Origin: Megalopta genalis
Lineage: Eukaryota; Arthropoda; Insecta; Hymenoptera; Halictidae
Assembly (NCBI RefSeq): GCF_051020955.1
Contig: NW_027476730.1
Location: 85,261-149,260 of the forward strand
Length of the DNA stretch: 64,000 nt
Direction of reading: 5' to 3'
The notes below the pieces were generated by a model. The model ran no database searches. It was not told the origin of the DNA and saw only the letters and a program-made list of their open reading frames with translations. The translations under genes and the position numbers were made by a program. Positions 26,271 through 38,009 of the stretch are shown here, piece after piece. Position 1 is the stretch's first letter; every line of letters starts with the position of its first letter.

Positions 26271-26985
26271 ATTGATTTGAAGCTAAATCATGTGATTCGC
26301 ATGGATTTGAAGCTAACTCGTTTGTTTCGCCTGCATTTGAAGCTTAATCATGTATATGACAAGTATTTGAAGCTAAACCATTTATTGCGCATGCATTTGA
26401 AGATAAACCTTCTACTTCGCATTGATTTGATGCTAACTAGCGCATTTCGCCTGCATTTGAAGCTATATCACTAATATTGCAATTATCTGAAGGTAAATCA
26501 TTTGTTTCTCATATACTTGAAGCTAAGCCTTCTGCTTCGCATTTATTTGAAGCTAAATTATGTGTTCCGCTTGGATTTTAAGCGAACTCGTTTGTTTCGC
26601 GTGCTGTTGAAGCTTAGTCATGTATAAAACAAGTATTTGAAGCTAAACCATTCGTTTCGCATGGATTTGAAGCTAAGCCATCTACTTCGCATGCAGTTGA
26701 AGCCAAATCATGTGTTTCGATTGGATTTGAAGCCAACTCGTTTGTTTTGCATGCAGTTGAAACTAAATCATGTATGTCAAAATTATTTGAAGCTAAACCA
26801 TTTGTTTCGCATGGTTTCGAAGATAAGCCTTCTACTTCGCATGAATTTGAAGCTAAATCATGTGTTTCGCATGGATTTGAAGCTAATTCGATCGTTTCGC
26901 ATGCATTTGAAGCTAAATCATGTATATCACAAGTATTTGAAGCTAGACCATTTGATTCGCATTGATTTGTAGCTAACTCGTTTGT
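26271..26985. repeat. Dispersed duplication, copy 1 (2283-bp offset)
   Basis: It matches 28554-29268. Shared rare variants are TAGCGCATTTCG, TATTGCAATTATCTG, CGCGTGCTGTTG, TATAAAACAAG, TATGTCAAAATTATTTG and CTAATTCGATCG. It also includes a GCATGCAGTTGAAGCC unit in which type D is followed by a B-like unit, a local break in pentamer order. Confidence 0.86.
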
Positions 26986-27420
26986 TTCGCATGCAGTTGC
27001 AGCTATATCACTTATATTCGCAAGTATTTGCTGCTAAATCATTCGGTTCGCATGGATTTGAAGCTAAGCCTTCTACTTCGCATTGATTTGAAGATAAATC
27101 ACGTGTTTCGCATGTATTTGAAGCTAAATCATGTGTTTCGCTTGGATTTGAAGCTAACTCGTTTGTTTCGCATGCAGTTGAAGCTAACTCATGTATATCA
27201 CAAGTATTTGAAGCTAAACCATTTGTTTCGCTAGAATTTGAAGATAAGCCTTCTGCTTCGCATTGATTTGGAGCTAAATCATGTGTTTCGCATGGATTTA
27301 AAGCTATCACGTTTCTTTCGCATGCAGTTGAAGCTAAATCATGTATATCACTAGTATTTGAAGCTAAACCATTTGTTTCGCATCGATTCGAAAATCAGCC
27401 TTCTATATCGCATTGATTTG
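26983..27420. repeat. S block, copy 3
   Basis: It follows directly on the 2283-bp duplication copy 1 and matches S copy 2 at 1801 bp. The sequence after it (27520-27855) matches 24820-25150 at about 2703 bp, so the neighbourhood of copy 1 was also copied but with a different spacing. Confidence 0.82.
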
Positions 27421-28553
27421 TAGCTAAATCAAGTGTTTCTCATGGATTTGAAGCTAACTCGTTTGTTTCGCATGGATTTGAAGCTAACTCGTTTGTTTCG
27501 CTTGAATTTGAAGCTAAATCATGTATGTCACAAGTATTTGAAGCTAAACCATTTGTATCGCAAGAATTTGAAGCTAAACCATGTGATTTGCGAGAATTTG
27601 AAGCTAAATCATGTGTTTCGCTTGGATTTGAAGCTAACTCGTTTGTTTCGCATGCAGTTGAAGCTGAATCATGTATATCATAAGTATTTGAAGCTAAACT
27701 CTTTGTTTCGCATTGATTTGAACCTAGCTCGTTTGTTTCGCATGCAGTTGCAGCTATATCACTATATTCGCAAGTATTTGCTGCCAAATCATTCGGTTCG
27801 CATGGATTTGAAGCTAAGCCTTCTACTTTGCATTTATTTGAAGATAAATAATCTGTTTCGCTTGGATTTGAAGCTAACTCGTTTGTTTGGCATGCAGTTG
27901 AAGCTAAATCATGTATATAACAAGTATTAGAAGCTAAATCATTTGTGTCGCATGAATTTGAAGCTAAGCCATCTACTTCGCATTAATTGGAAGCTTAATC
28001 ATGTGTTTCGCTTGGATTTGAAGCTAACTCGTTTGTATTGCATGCAGTTGACGCTAAATCATGTATATCACAAGTATTTGAAGCAAAACCATTTGTTTCG
28101 CAAGAATTTGAAGCTAAGCCTTCTACTTCGCATTGATTTGAAGCTAAATCATGTGTTACGCTTGGATTTGAAACTAAGCCTTCTACTTCGCATTGATTGG
28201 AAGCTATATCTTGTGTTTGGTATGGATTTGAAGCTAACACGGTTGTTTTGCCTGCATTCGAAGTTATATCACGTATAATCGCAAGTATTTGAAGCTCAGT
28301 CATCCGTTTCGCATGGATTTGAAGCTAAGCCTTCAACTTCGCATTGATTTGTAGCTAAATCATGTGTTTCGCATGGATTTGAAGCCTACTCGTTTGATTC
28401 GGCTGCATTTGAAGCTACATCACTTATATTCGCAACTATTTGAAGCTAAACCATATGTTTCGCATGGATTTGAAGCTAAGCGTCCTACTTCGCATTGATT
28501 TGAAGCTAAACCATTTGTTTCGCATTGATTATAAGGTAAGCCTTTTACTTCGC

Positions 28554-29268
28554 ATTGATTTGAAGCTAAATCATGTGATTCGCATGGATTTGAAGCTAAC
28601 TCGTTTGTTTCGCCTGCATTTGAAGCTTAATCATGTATATGACAAGTATTTGAAGCTAATCCATTTGTTGCGCATGCATTTGAAGATAAACCTTCTACTT
28701 CGCATTGATTTGATGCTAACTAGCGCATTTCGCCTGCATTTGAAGCTATATCACTAATATTGCAATTATCTGCAGGTAAATCATTTGTTTCTCATATACT
28801 TGAAGCTAAGCCTTCTGCTTCGCATTTATTTGAAGCTAAATTATGTGTTCCGCTTGGATTTTAAGCGAACTCGTTTGTTTCGCGTGCTGTTGAAGCTTAG
28901 TCATGTATAAAACAAGTATTTGAAGCTAAACCATTCGTTTCGCATGGATTTGAAGCTAAGCCATCTACTTCGCATGCAGTTGAAGCCAAATCATGTGTTT
29001 CGATTGGATTTGAAGCCAACTCGTTTGTTTTGCATGCAGTTGAAACTAAATCATGTATGTCAAAATTATTTGAAGCTAAACCATTTGTTTCGCATGGTTT
29101 CGGAGAGAAGCCTTCTACTTCGCATGAATTTGAAGCTAAATCATGTGTTTCGCATGGATTTGAAGCTAATTCGATCGTTTCGCATGCATTTGAAGCTAAA
29201 TCATGTATATCACAAGTATTTGAAGCTAGACCATTTGATTCGCATTGATTTGTAGCTAACTCGTTTGT
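28554..29268. repeat. Dispersed duplication, copy 2 (2283-bp offset)
   Basis: It is the partner of 26271-26985. It differs by TTCGGAGAGAAGCC against TTCGAAGATAAGCC near 29100 and a few single bases. At its 3' end it continues into an F-type unit (GCCTGCATTTGAAGCTATGTC) where copy 1 continues into S block, another junction within conserved core sequence. Confidence 0.86.
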
Positions 29269-30987
29269 TTCGCCTGCATTTGAAGCTATGTCACTTATAT
29301 CAAAAGTATTTGAAGCTAAATCATTTCTTTCGCATGGATTTCAAGCTAAGACTTCTATTTCGCATTGATTTGAAGCTAAATCTTGTGTTTCGTATGGATT
29401 TGAAGCTAACTCGGTTGTTTCGCCTGCATTCGAAGTTATATCACGTATAATCGCAAGTATTTGAAGCTCAGTCATTCGTTTCGCATGGATTTGATGCTAA
29501 GACTTCTATTTCGCATTGTTTTGAATCTAAATCAAACGTTTCGCATGGATTTGAAGCTAACACGGTTGTTTTGCCTGCATTCGAAGTTATATCACGTATA
29601 ATCGCAAGTATTTGAAGCTCAGTCATTCTTTTCGCATGGATTTGAAGCTGAGCCTTCTACTTCGCATTGATTTGAAGCTAAATCATATGTTTCGCTTGGA
29701 TTTGAAGCTAACTCGTTTGTTTCTCCTGCATTTGAAGCTAAATCATGTTTATCACAAGTATTTGAAGCTGAACCATCTGTTTCGCATGGTTTCGAAGATA
29801 AGCATTCTACTTCGCATTGATTTGAAGCTAAATCATGTGATCGACATTGATTTGAAGGTAACTCTTTTGTTTCGCATACAGTTGAAGCTAAATCACGAAT
29901 ATCGCAAGTATTTGAAGCTAAACCATTTGATTCGCATTGATTTGTAGCTAACTCGTTTGTTTCGCCTGCATTTGAAGCTATGTCACTTATATCAAAAGTA
30001 TTTGAAGCTAAATCATTTCTTTCGCATGGATTTCAAGCTAAGACTTCTATTTCGCATTGATTTGAATCTAAATCATGCGTTTCGCATGTATTCGAATCTA
30101 ACTCGTTTATTTCGCCTGCATTTGAAGCTATATCACTTATATTCGCAAGTATTTGAAGGTCAATCATTCGTTTCGCATGAATTTGAAGCTAAGCCTTCTA
30201 CTTCGCATTGATTTGAAGCTAAATCTTGTGTTTCGTATGGATTTGAAGCTAACTCGGTTGTTTCGCCTGCATTCGAAGTTATATCACGTATAATCGCAAG
30301 TATTTGAAGCTCAGTCATTCGTTTCGCATGGATTTGATGCTAACTCTTTTGTTTCGCATGCAGTTGAATCTAAATCATGTATATCACAAGTATTTGAAGC
30401 TAAACCATTTGATTCGCATTTATTTGAAGCTAAGTCTTCTACTTTGCATGGATTTGAATCTAGTTATGTGATTCACATGGATTTGAGGAGAAGCCTTCTA
30501 CTTCGCTTTGATTTGAAGCTAAACCATGTGTTTCGCTTGGATTTGAAACTAAGCTTTCTACTACGCATTGATTAGAAGCTAAATCTTGTGTTTCGTATGG
30601 ATTTGAATCTAACTCGGTTGTTTCACCTACATTCGAAGTTATACCACGTATAATCGCAAGTATTTGAAGCTCAGTCATTCGTATCGCATGGTTTCGAAGA
30701 TAAGCCATCTACTTCGTATTGATTTTAAGCTAAATCGTGTGTTTCGCATGTATTTGATGCTAACTCGTTTGTTTCGCCTGCATTTGAAGCTAAGTCACTT
30801 ATATTCGCAAGTATTTGACGGTCAATCATTCGTTTCGCATGAATTTGAAGCTAAGCCTTCTACTTCGCATTGATTTGAAGCTGAACCATGTGTTCTCTCG
30901 GATTTGAAGCTAACTCGTTTGTTTCGCATGCAGTTGAAGCTAAATCATGTTTATCACAACTATCTGAATCTAAAACATCTGTTTAGC

Positions 30988-31014
30988 GAGAATATGAAGC
31001 TATGAAGCTAAACC
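30988..31014. repeat. 38-nt unit with internal 8-bp duplication, copy 1
   Basis: ATGAAGCT is directly doubled, giving AATATGAAGCTATGAAGC in a unit that would otherwise be 30 nt. The same event is present near 31411-31437 (second half changed to GTTATGAAGC), 33993-34016 and 36948-36968. The +8 shifts any reading frame. Confidence 0.85.
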
Positions 31015-31760
31015 ATGTGATTTGCATTAATTCGAAGCTAAATCATTTGTTTCGTTTGGATTTGAAGCTAACTCGTTTGTTTCGTATGCAGTTGAATCTA
31101 AATAATGTATATCACATGTATATGAAGCTTCTTCTTCGCATTGATTTTAAGCTAAATCGTGTGTTTCGCATGTATTCAAAGATAACAAGTTTGTTTCGCC
31201 TGCATTTGAAGCTATATCACATATATTCGCAAGTATTTGACGGTCAATCATTCATTTCGCATGAATTTGAAGCTAAGCCTTCTACTTCGCTTTGATTTGA
31301 GGCTAAATCATGTGTTCTCATGGATTAAAAGCTAACTCGTTTGTTTCGCATGCAGTTGAATCTAAATCATGTTTATCACAAGTATCTGAATCTAAACCAT
31401 CTGATTAGCGAGAATATGAAGTTATGAAGCTAAACCATGTGATTTGCATTAATTTGAAGCTAAATCTTATGTTTCGCTTGGATTTGTAGCTAACTCGTTT
31501 GTTTCGCCAGCAGTTGAAGCTAAATCATGTATATCACAATTATTTGAAGCTGAACCATTTGTTTCTCATGGAGATGAAGCTATGCCTTCTACTGCGCATT
31601 GATGTGAAGCTAAATCATGTGTTCCGCGTGGATTTGAAACTAGCTCGTTTGTTTCGCCTGCATTTGAAGCTATATCACTTATATTCGCCAGTATTTGAAG
31701 ATAAATCATTCGTTTCGCATGGATTTGAATCTAAGCCTCCTACTTCGTATTGATTTGAAG

Positions 31761-32840
31761 CTAAATCATGTATTCGCTTGTATTTGAAGCCAAGTCGTTT
31801 GTTTCGCCTGCAGTTGAAGCTAAATCATGTATATCACAATTATTTGAAGCTGGACCATTTGTTTCGCATTGATTTGAAGCTAAGTCTTCTACTTCGCATT
31901 GATTTGATTCTAAATCATGTGTTTCGCTTGGTTTTGAAACTAAGCCTTCTATTCCGCATTGATTTGATGCTAAATCTTGTGTTTCGTATGGATTTGAAGC
32001 TAACTCGTTTGTTTCGCATGCAGTTGAATCTAAAACATGTATATCACAAGTATTTGAAGCTAAACCATTTGTTTCACATGTATTTGAATCTAAGCCTCCT
32101 ACTTCACATTGATTTGAAGTTAAATAATGTGTTACGCTTGGATTTGAAGCTCGCTCGTTTGTTTCGCCTGAATTTGAAGCTATATCACTTATATCGCAAG
32201 TATATGAAGCTAAATAATATGTGTCGCATGGATTTGATGCTAAGCCTTCTACTTCGCATTGATTTGAAGCTAAATCATGTGTTTCGCTTGGATTTGGAGC
32301 TAACTCGTTTGTTTCGCATACATTTGAAGCTAAATCATGTATATCACAAGTATTTGAAGTAAAAACATTTGATTCGCATGGATTTGAAACAAAGCCTTCT
32401 ACTTCGCATTGATTTGAAGCTAAGGCTTCTAGTTCGCATTGATTTGAAGCTAAATCATGTGTTCCGCTTGGATTTGAAGCTAATTCGGTTGTTTTCCGAA
32501 CCGAATCATGTGTTTCGCATGCAGTTGAAGCTAAATCACGAATATCGCAAGTATTTGAAGCTAAACCATTTGATTCGCATTGATTTGTGGCTAAGTCTTC
32601 TACTTTGCATGAATTTGAAGCTAAACCATATGTCGCGCTTGAATTTGTAGCTAACTCGTTTGTTTCGCATGCAGTTGAAGCTAAATAATGTATATTACAA
32701 GTATTAGAAGCTAATTCATATGATTCGCATGGATTTGAAGATGAGCCTCCTACTTCGCATTGATTTGAAGCTAACTCGATTGTTTCGCCTACATTTGAAG
32801 CTATATCACTTATATTCGCAAGTATTTGACGGCCAATCAT
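31761..32840 (-). other. Longest minus-strand repeat ORF (359 codons, cysteine decapeptides); not called as a gene
   Basis: The minus strand is open for about 36 units and reads as decapeptides such as CETNELASNP, CETHDLASNQ, CEVEGLASNP and CDIHDLASTA, giving a Cys, Asn, Ser and Glu-rich, hydrophilic repeat. It starts at the ATG produced by a 31-nt unit (peptide MIGRQILANISDIAS) and passes through the altered unit at 32483-32506, where a 9-nt net deletion keeps the frame. No signal peptide or non-repeat domain is present, and the plus strand is also open through much of it (31778-32362, 32369-32650). The elsewhere frequent frame breaks argue against a functional protein. Confidence 0.15.
32483..32506. 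repeat. Perfect 8-bp inverted repeat inside a satellite unit
   Basis: ATTCGGTT at 32483-32490 faces its exact reverse complement AACCGAAT at 32499-32506 across an 8-nt loop (GTTTTCCG). The region replaces about 28 nt of normal unit with about 19 nt, a net loss of 9. No other hairpin of this kind was noticed. It looks like a local foldback or templated-insertion scar rather than a functional site. Confidence 0.75.
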
Positions 32841-33560
32841 TCGTTTCGCATGAATTTGAAGCTAAGCCTTCCACTTCGCATTGATTTGAATCTAAATCAT
32901 GTGATTCACTTGGATTTGATGCTAACCCTTCCACTTCGCATTGATTTGAAGCTAAATCATGAGTTTCGCTTGGATTTGTAGTTAACACGTTTGTTTCACA
33001 TGCACTTGAAGCTCAATCATGTCTATCACAAGTATTTGAAGCTGAACAATTTGTTTCGCATGAATATTAAGTTAAACCATGTGCTTCGCATGAATATGAA
33101 TCTAAACGGTGTGTTTTGCATGAATTTAAAGCTAAATCATTAATATCAAAATTATTTGAAACTAAACCATTTGTTTAGCATGGTTTCGAAGATAAGCCTT
33201 CTAATTCGCATGGATTTGAAGCTAATCCTCCTACTTCGCATTGATTTGAAGCTAATTCATGTGTTTCGCATCGATTTGAAGCTAACTGGTTTGTTTCGCC
33301 AGCAGTTGAAGCTAAATCATGTATATCACAATTATTTGAAGCTGAACCATTTGTTTCGTATGGATTTGAAGCTATGCCTTCTACTGCGCATTCATGTGAA
33401 GCTAAATCATGCGTTCCGTGCGGATTTGAAACTAACTCGTTTGTTTCGCCTGCATTTGAAGCTATATCATTTATATTCGCAAGTATTTGTAGCTGAACCA
33501 TTCGTTTCGCATGGATTTGAAGCTAAGCCTTCTACTTCGCATTGATTTGAAGCCGAATCA
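32780..33560. repeat. T block, copy 1
   Basis: It runs from a GACGGCCAATCATTCG unit (copies 2 and 3 have GACGGTCAATCATTCG) through TCACTTGGATTTGATGC, AGTTAACACG, GAATATTAAGTTAAACC, CATTAATATCAAAATTATTTG and CCAGCAGTTGAAGC. It recurs at 34800-35260 (offset 2021, partial) and 35430-36213 (offset 2653, full). Confidence 0.84.
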
Positions 33561-34150
33561 TGTGTTTCGCTTGGATTTGAAGATAACTCGGTTGTTTAGC
33601 CTGCATTCGTAGTTATATCACGTATAATCGCAAGTACTTGAAGCTCAGTCATCCGTTTCGCATGGATTTTGAAGCCAAGCCTTCTACTTCGCATTGATTT
33701 GAAGCTAAATCATATGTTTCGCTTGGATTTGAAGGTAATACGTTTGTTTCGCATGCAGTTGAAGCCCAATCATGTATATCACAAGTATTTGAAGCTGAAC
33801 AATTTGTTTCGCATTAATATTAAGTTAAACCATGTGTTTCGCACCAGTATTAAGGTAAACAATGTGTTTGGAATGAATTTGAAGCTAAATGATGTGTTCT
33901 CTTGGATTTGAAGCTAACTCGTTTGTTTCGCATGCAGTTGAAGCTAAATCATGTTTATCACAAGTATCTGAATCTATACCATCTGTTTAGCGAGAATATG
34001 AAGCTATGAAGCTAAACCATGTGATTTGCATTAATTTGAAGCTAAATCATATGTTCCGCTTGGATTTGAAGCTAACTCGTTTGTTTCTCCTGCATTTGAA
34101 GCTAAATCATGTATATCACAAGTATTTGAAGCTAAGCCATGTGTTTCGCT
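33549..34150. repeat. Dispersed duplication, copy 1 (2953-bp offset)
   Basis: It matches 36502-37103 from GAAGCCGAATCATG onward, including GTATAATCGCAAGTACTTG, GGATTTTGAAGCC, GCACCAGTATTAAG, TGTGTTTGGAATG and the 38-nt unit near 34000. T block copies sit just upstream of both, but the T offset is 2653, so an extra 300 bp (10 units) was gained between them in the second locus (36214-36501). Confidence 0.85.
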
Positions 34151-34799
34151 TGGATTTGAAGCTAAGCCTTCTACTTCGCATTGATTTGAAGCTAAATCAT
34201 ATGTTTCGCTGGGATTTGAAGCTAACTCGTTTGTTTCTCCTGCATTTGAAGCTAAATCATGTTTATCACAAGTATTTGAAGCTGAACCATCTGTTTCGCA
34301 TGGTTTCGAAGATAAGCATTCTACTTCGCATTGATTTGAAGCTAAATCATGTGATCGACATTGATTTGAAGGTAACTCTTTTGTTTCGCATGCAGTTGAA
34401 GCTAAATCACGAATATCGCAAGTATTTGAAGCTAAACCATTTGATTCGCATTGATTTGTAGCTAAGTCTTCTACTTTGCATGAATTTGAAGCTAAACCAT
34501 GTGTCGCGCTTGAATTTGTAGCTAACTCGTTTGTTTCGCATGCAGTTGAAGCTAAATAATGTATATTACAAGTATTAGAAGCTAATTCATATGATTCGCA
34601 TGGATTTGAAGATTAGCCTCCTACTTCGCATTGATTTGAAGCTAACTCGATTGTTTCGCCTACATTTGAAGCTATGCCACTTATATCACAAGTATTTGAA
34701 GCTAAATCATTTCTTTCGCATGGATTTGAAGCTAAGACTTCTATTTCGCATTGATTTGAATCTAAATCATGCGTTTCGCATGTATTCGATGCTAACTCG

Positions 34800-35260
34800 T
34801 TTGTTTCGCCTGCATTTGAAGCTATATCACTTATATTCGCAAGTATTTGACGGTCAATCATTCGTTTCGCATGAATTTGAAGCTAAGCCTTCCACTTCGC
34901 ATTGATTTGAATCTAAATCATGTGATTCACTTGGATTTGATGCTAACCCGTCCACTTCGCATTGATTTGAAGCTAAATCATGAGTTTCGCTTGGATTTGT
35001 AGTTAACACGTTTGTTTCACATGCACTTGAAGCTCAATCATGTATATCACAATTATTTGAAGCTGAACCATTTGTTTCGTATGGATTTGAAGCTATGCCT
35101 TCTACTGCGCAATGGTGTGAAGCTAAATCATGTGTTCCGCGCGGATTTGAAACTAACTCGTTTGTTTCGCCTGCATTTGAAGCTATATCATTTATATTCG
35201 CAAGTATTTGTAGCTGAACCATTCGTTTCGCATGGATTTGAAGCTAAGCCTTCTACTTCG
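34800..35260. repeat. T block, copy 2 (truncated)
   Basis: It shares the 5' half of T, then jumps near 35040 (TCATGTATATCACAATTATTTG) directly to the 3' part, omitting the G-type units found in copies 1 and 3. It lies 632 bp before copy 3. Confidence 0.8.
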
Positions 35261-35429
35261 CTTTGATTTTAAGCTTGATCATGTGTATCTCTTGCATTTG
35301 AAGCTAACTCGTTTGTTTCGCATGCAGTTGGAGCTAAATAATGTATATTACAAGTATTAGAAGCTAATTCATATGATTCGCATGGATTTGAAGATAAGCC
35401 TCCTACTTTGCATTGATTTGAAGCTAACT

Positions 35430-36213
35430 CGATTGTTTCGCCTACATTTGAAGCTATATCACTTATATTCGCAAGTATTTGACGGTCAATCATTCGCTTC
35501 GCATGAATTTGAAGCTATGCCTTCCACTTCGCATTGATTTGAATCTAAATGGTGTGATTCACTTGGATTTGATGCTAACCCTTCCACTTCGCATTGATTT
35601 GAAGCTAAATCATGAGTTTCGCTTGGATTTGTAGGTAACACGTTTGTTTCACATGCACTTGAAGCTCAATCATGTCTATCACAAGTATTTGAAGCTGAAC
35701 AATTTGTTTCGCATGAATATTAAGTTAAACCATGTGCTTCGCATGAATATGAATCTAAACGATGTGTTTTGCATGAATTTAAAGCTAAATCATTAATATC
35801 AAAATTATTTGAAACTAAACCATTTGTTTCGCATGGTTTCGAAGATAAGCCTTCTACTTCGCATGGATTTGAAGCTAATCCTCCTACTTCGCATTGATTT
35901 GAAGCTAATTCATGTGTTTCGCATCGATTTGAAGCTAACTGGTTTGTTTCACCAGCAGTTGAAGCTAAATCATGTATATCACAATTATTTGAAGCTGAAC
36001 CATTTGTTTCGTATGGATTTGAAGCTATGCCTTCTACTGCGCATTCATGTGAAGCTAAATCATGCGTTCCGTGCGGATTTGAAACTAACTCGTTTGTTTC
36101 GCCTGCATTTGAAGCTATATCATTTATATTCGCAAGTATTTGTAGCTGAACCATTCGTTTCGCATGGATTTGAAGCTAAGCCTTCTACTTCGCTTTGATT
36201 TGAAGCTAGATCA
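35430..36213. repeat. T block, copy 3
   Basis: It is a full-length copy matching 32780-33560 at 2653 bp, with scattered differences such as CATTCGCTTCG near 35491 and AAATGGTGTGATTCAC near 35548. Confidence 0.84.
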
Positions 36214-36501
36214 TGTGTTTCTCTTGCATTTGAAGCTAACTCGTTTGTTTCGCATGCAGTTGAAGCTAAATCATGTATATCACAAGTATTTGAAACTTAA
36301 TCATTCGGTTCGCATGGATCTGAAGCTCTGCCTTCTACTTCGCATTGATTTGAAGCTGAATCATGTGTTTCGCTTGGATTTGAAGCTAACTCGTTTGTTT
36401 CGTATGCATTTGAAGCTAAACCATGTATATCACAAGTATTTGAACCTTAATCATTCGGTTCGCATGGATTTGAAGCTAAGCCTTCTACTTCGCATTGATT
36501 T

Positions 36502-37103
36502 GAAGCCGAATCATGTGTTTCGCTTGGATTTGAAGATAACTCGGTTGTTTGGCCTGCATTCGTAGTTATATCACGTATAATCGCAAGTACTTGAAGCTCA
36601 GTCATCCGTTTCGCATGGATTTTGAAGCCAAGCCTTCTACTTCGCATTGATTTGAAGCTAAATCATATGTTTCGCTTGGATTTGAAGGTAACACGTTTGT
36701 TTCGCATGCAGTTTAAGCCCAATCATGTATATCACAAGTATTTGAAGCTGAACAATTTGTTTCGCATGAATATTAAGTTAAATCATGTGTTTCGCACCAG
36801 TATTAAGCTAAACAATGTGTTTGGAATGAATTTGAAGCTAAATCATGTGTTCTCTTGGATTTGAAGCTAACTCGTTTGTTTCGCATGCAGTTGAAGCTAA
36901 ATCATGTTTATCACAAGTATCTGAATTTATACCATCTGTTTAGCGAGAATATGAAGCTATGAAGCTAAACCATGTGATTTGCATTAATTTGAAGCTAAAT
37001 CATATGCTCCGCTTGGATTTGAATCTAACTCGTTTGTTTCTCCTGCATTTGAAGCTAAATCATGTATATCACAAGTATTTGAAGCTAAGCCATGTGTTTC
37101 TCT
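36502..37103. repeat. Dispersed duplication, copy 2 (2953-bp offset)
   Basis: It is the partner of 33549-34150 and includes a 38-nt unit near 36950. It is followed by units with TTATAATCGCAAGTATCTG, a variant of the 31-nt unit seen twice, at about 37210 and 37970. Confidence 0.84.
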
Positions 37104-38009
37104 TGGATTTGAAACTAAGCCTTCTACTTCGCATTGATTTGAAGCTAAATCTTGTGTTTCGTATGGATTTGAAGCTAACTCGGTTGTTTCGCCTGCATTC
37201 GAAGTTATATCACTTATAATCGCAAGTATCTGAATCTCAGTCATTTTTTTCGCATGGATTTGAAGCTAAGCCTTCCACTTCGCAATGATTTGAAGCTAAA
37301 TCATGTGTTTCGCTTCGATTTGAATCTAACTGGTTTGATTTTTCATGCAGACGACGCCAAATCATGTATAAAAAAAGCATTTGAATCTAAATCATGCGTT
37401 TCGCATGGATTTGAAGCTAACTCGTTTGTTTCGCATGCAGTATGCAGCTAAATCATGTTTATGAAAAGTATCTGAATCTAAACCACCTGTTTCACAATGA
37501 ATATTAAGCAAAACTTTGCGTTTCGCATGAATTTGAAGCTAAACCATTCGTTTTGCATGGATTTGAAATTAAGCGTCCTACTTCGCATGAATTTGAAGCT
37601 AAATCGTGTGCTTCGCTTGGATTTGAAGCTAACTCGTTCGTCTCGCATGCTGTTCAAGCTAAATCATGTATATCACAAGTATTTGAAGATAAACCATTAG
37701 TTTCGCATGGTTTCGAAGATATGCCTTCTACTTCCCACTGATTTGAAGTTAAATCATGTGTTTCGCATGAATTTGAAGATAATTCGTTTGTTTCGTCTGC
37801 ATTTGAAGCTATTTCATGTATATCGCAAGTATTTGAATCTAAATCATGTATCTCGCTCGGATTTGAAACTAAGCCTTCTACTTCGCATTGATTTGAAGCT
37901 AAATCTTGTGTTTCGTATGGATTTGAAGCTAACTCGGTTGTTTCGCCTGCATTCGAAGTTATATCACTTATAATCGCAAGTATCTGAATCTCAGTCATTT
38001 TTTTCGCAT
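37104..38009. repeat. Linking satellite segment
   Basis: These are units with private variants, including TTTTTCATGCAGACGACGCC and TATAAAAAAAGCATTTG near 37340-37380 (related to the unit near 40915-40950), and an AAGCAAAACTTTGCG G-type unit near 37506. Bases 37100-37245 and about 37854-37999 share an order. No gene is visible. Confidence 0.65.

Larger units (their letters stand above)
29270..32780. repeat. Satellite segment rich in 31-nt units
   Basis: It contains many F-type units with TTATATTCGCAAG or GTATAATCGCAAG, both one base longer than the 30-nt form. Bases 29265-29450 and 29957-30140 share an order at 692 bp, and 29620-29947 matches about 34134-34461 at 4514 bp. Two 38-nt units lie near 30992 and 31411, and an inverted repeat lies at 32483-32506. 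No gene is visible on either strand beyond repeat-derived openness. Confidence 0.75.

Noticed and set aside
29270..32780. Splice-like signals around frame breaks that might join open stretches
   Set aside because: GT and AG occur in every unit, there is no intron-like sequence change, and the same units appear in both supposed exon and intron parts.
31761..32840. Pentapeptide-repeat-like protein (Leu and Cys alternating every five residues)
   Set aside because: The residue two before the central Leu or Cys is not the usual Ala, and the spacing follows from the 30-bp unit. The similarity is too weak to name the family.
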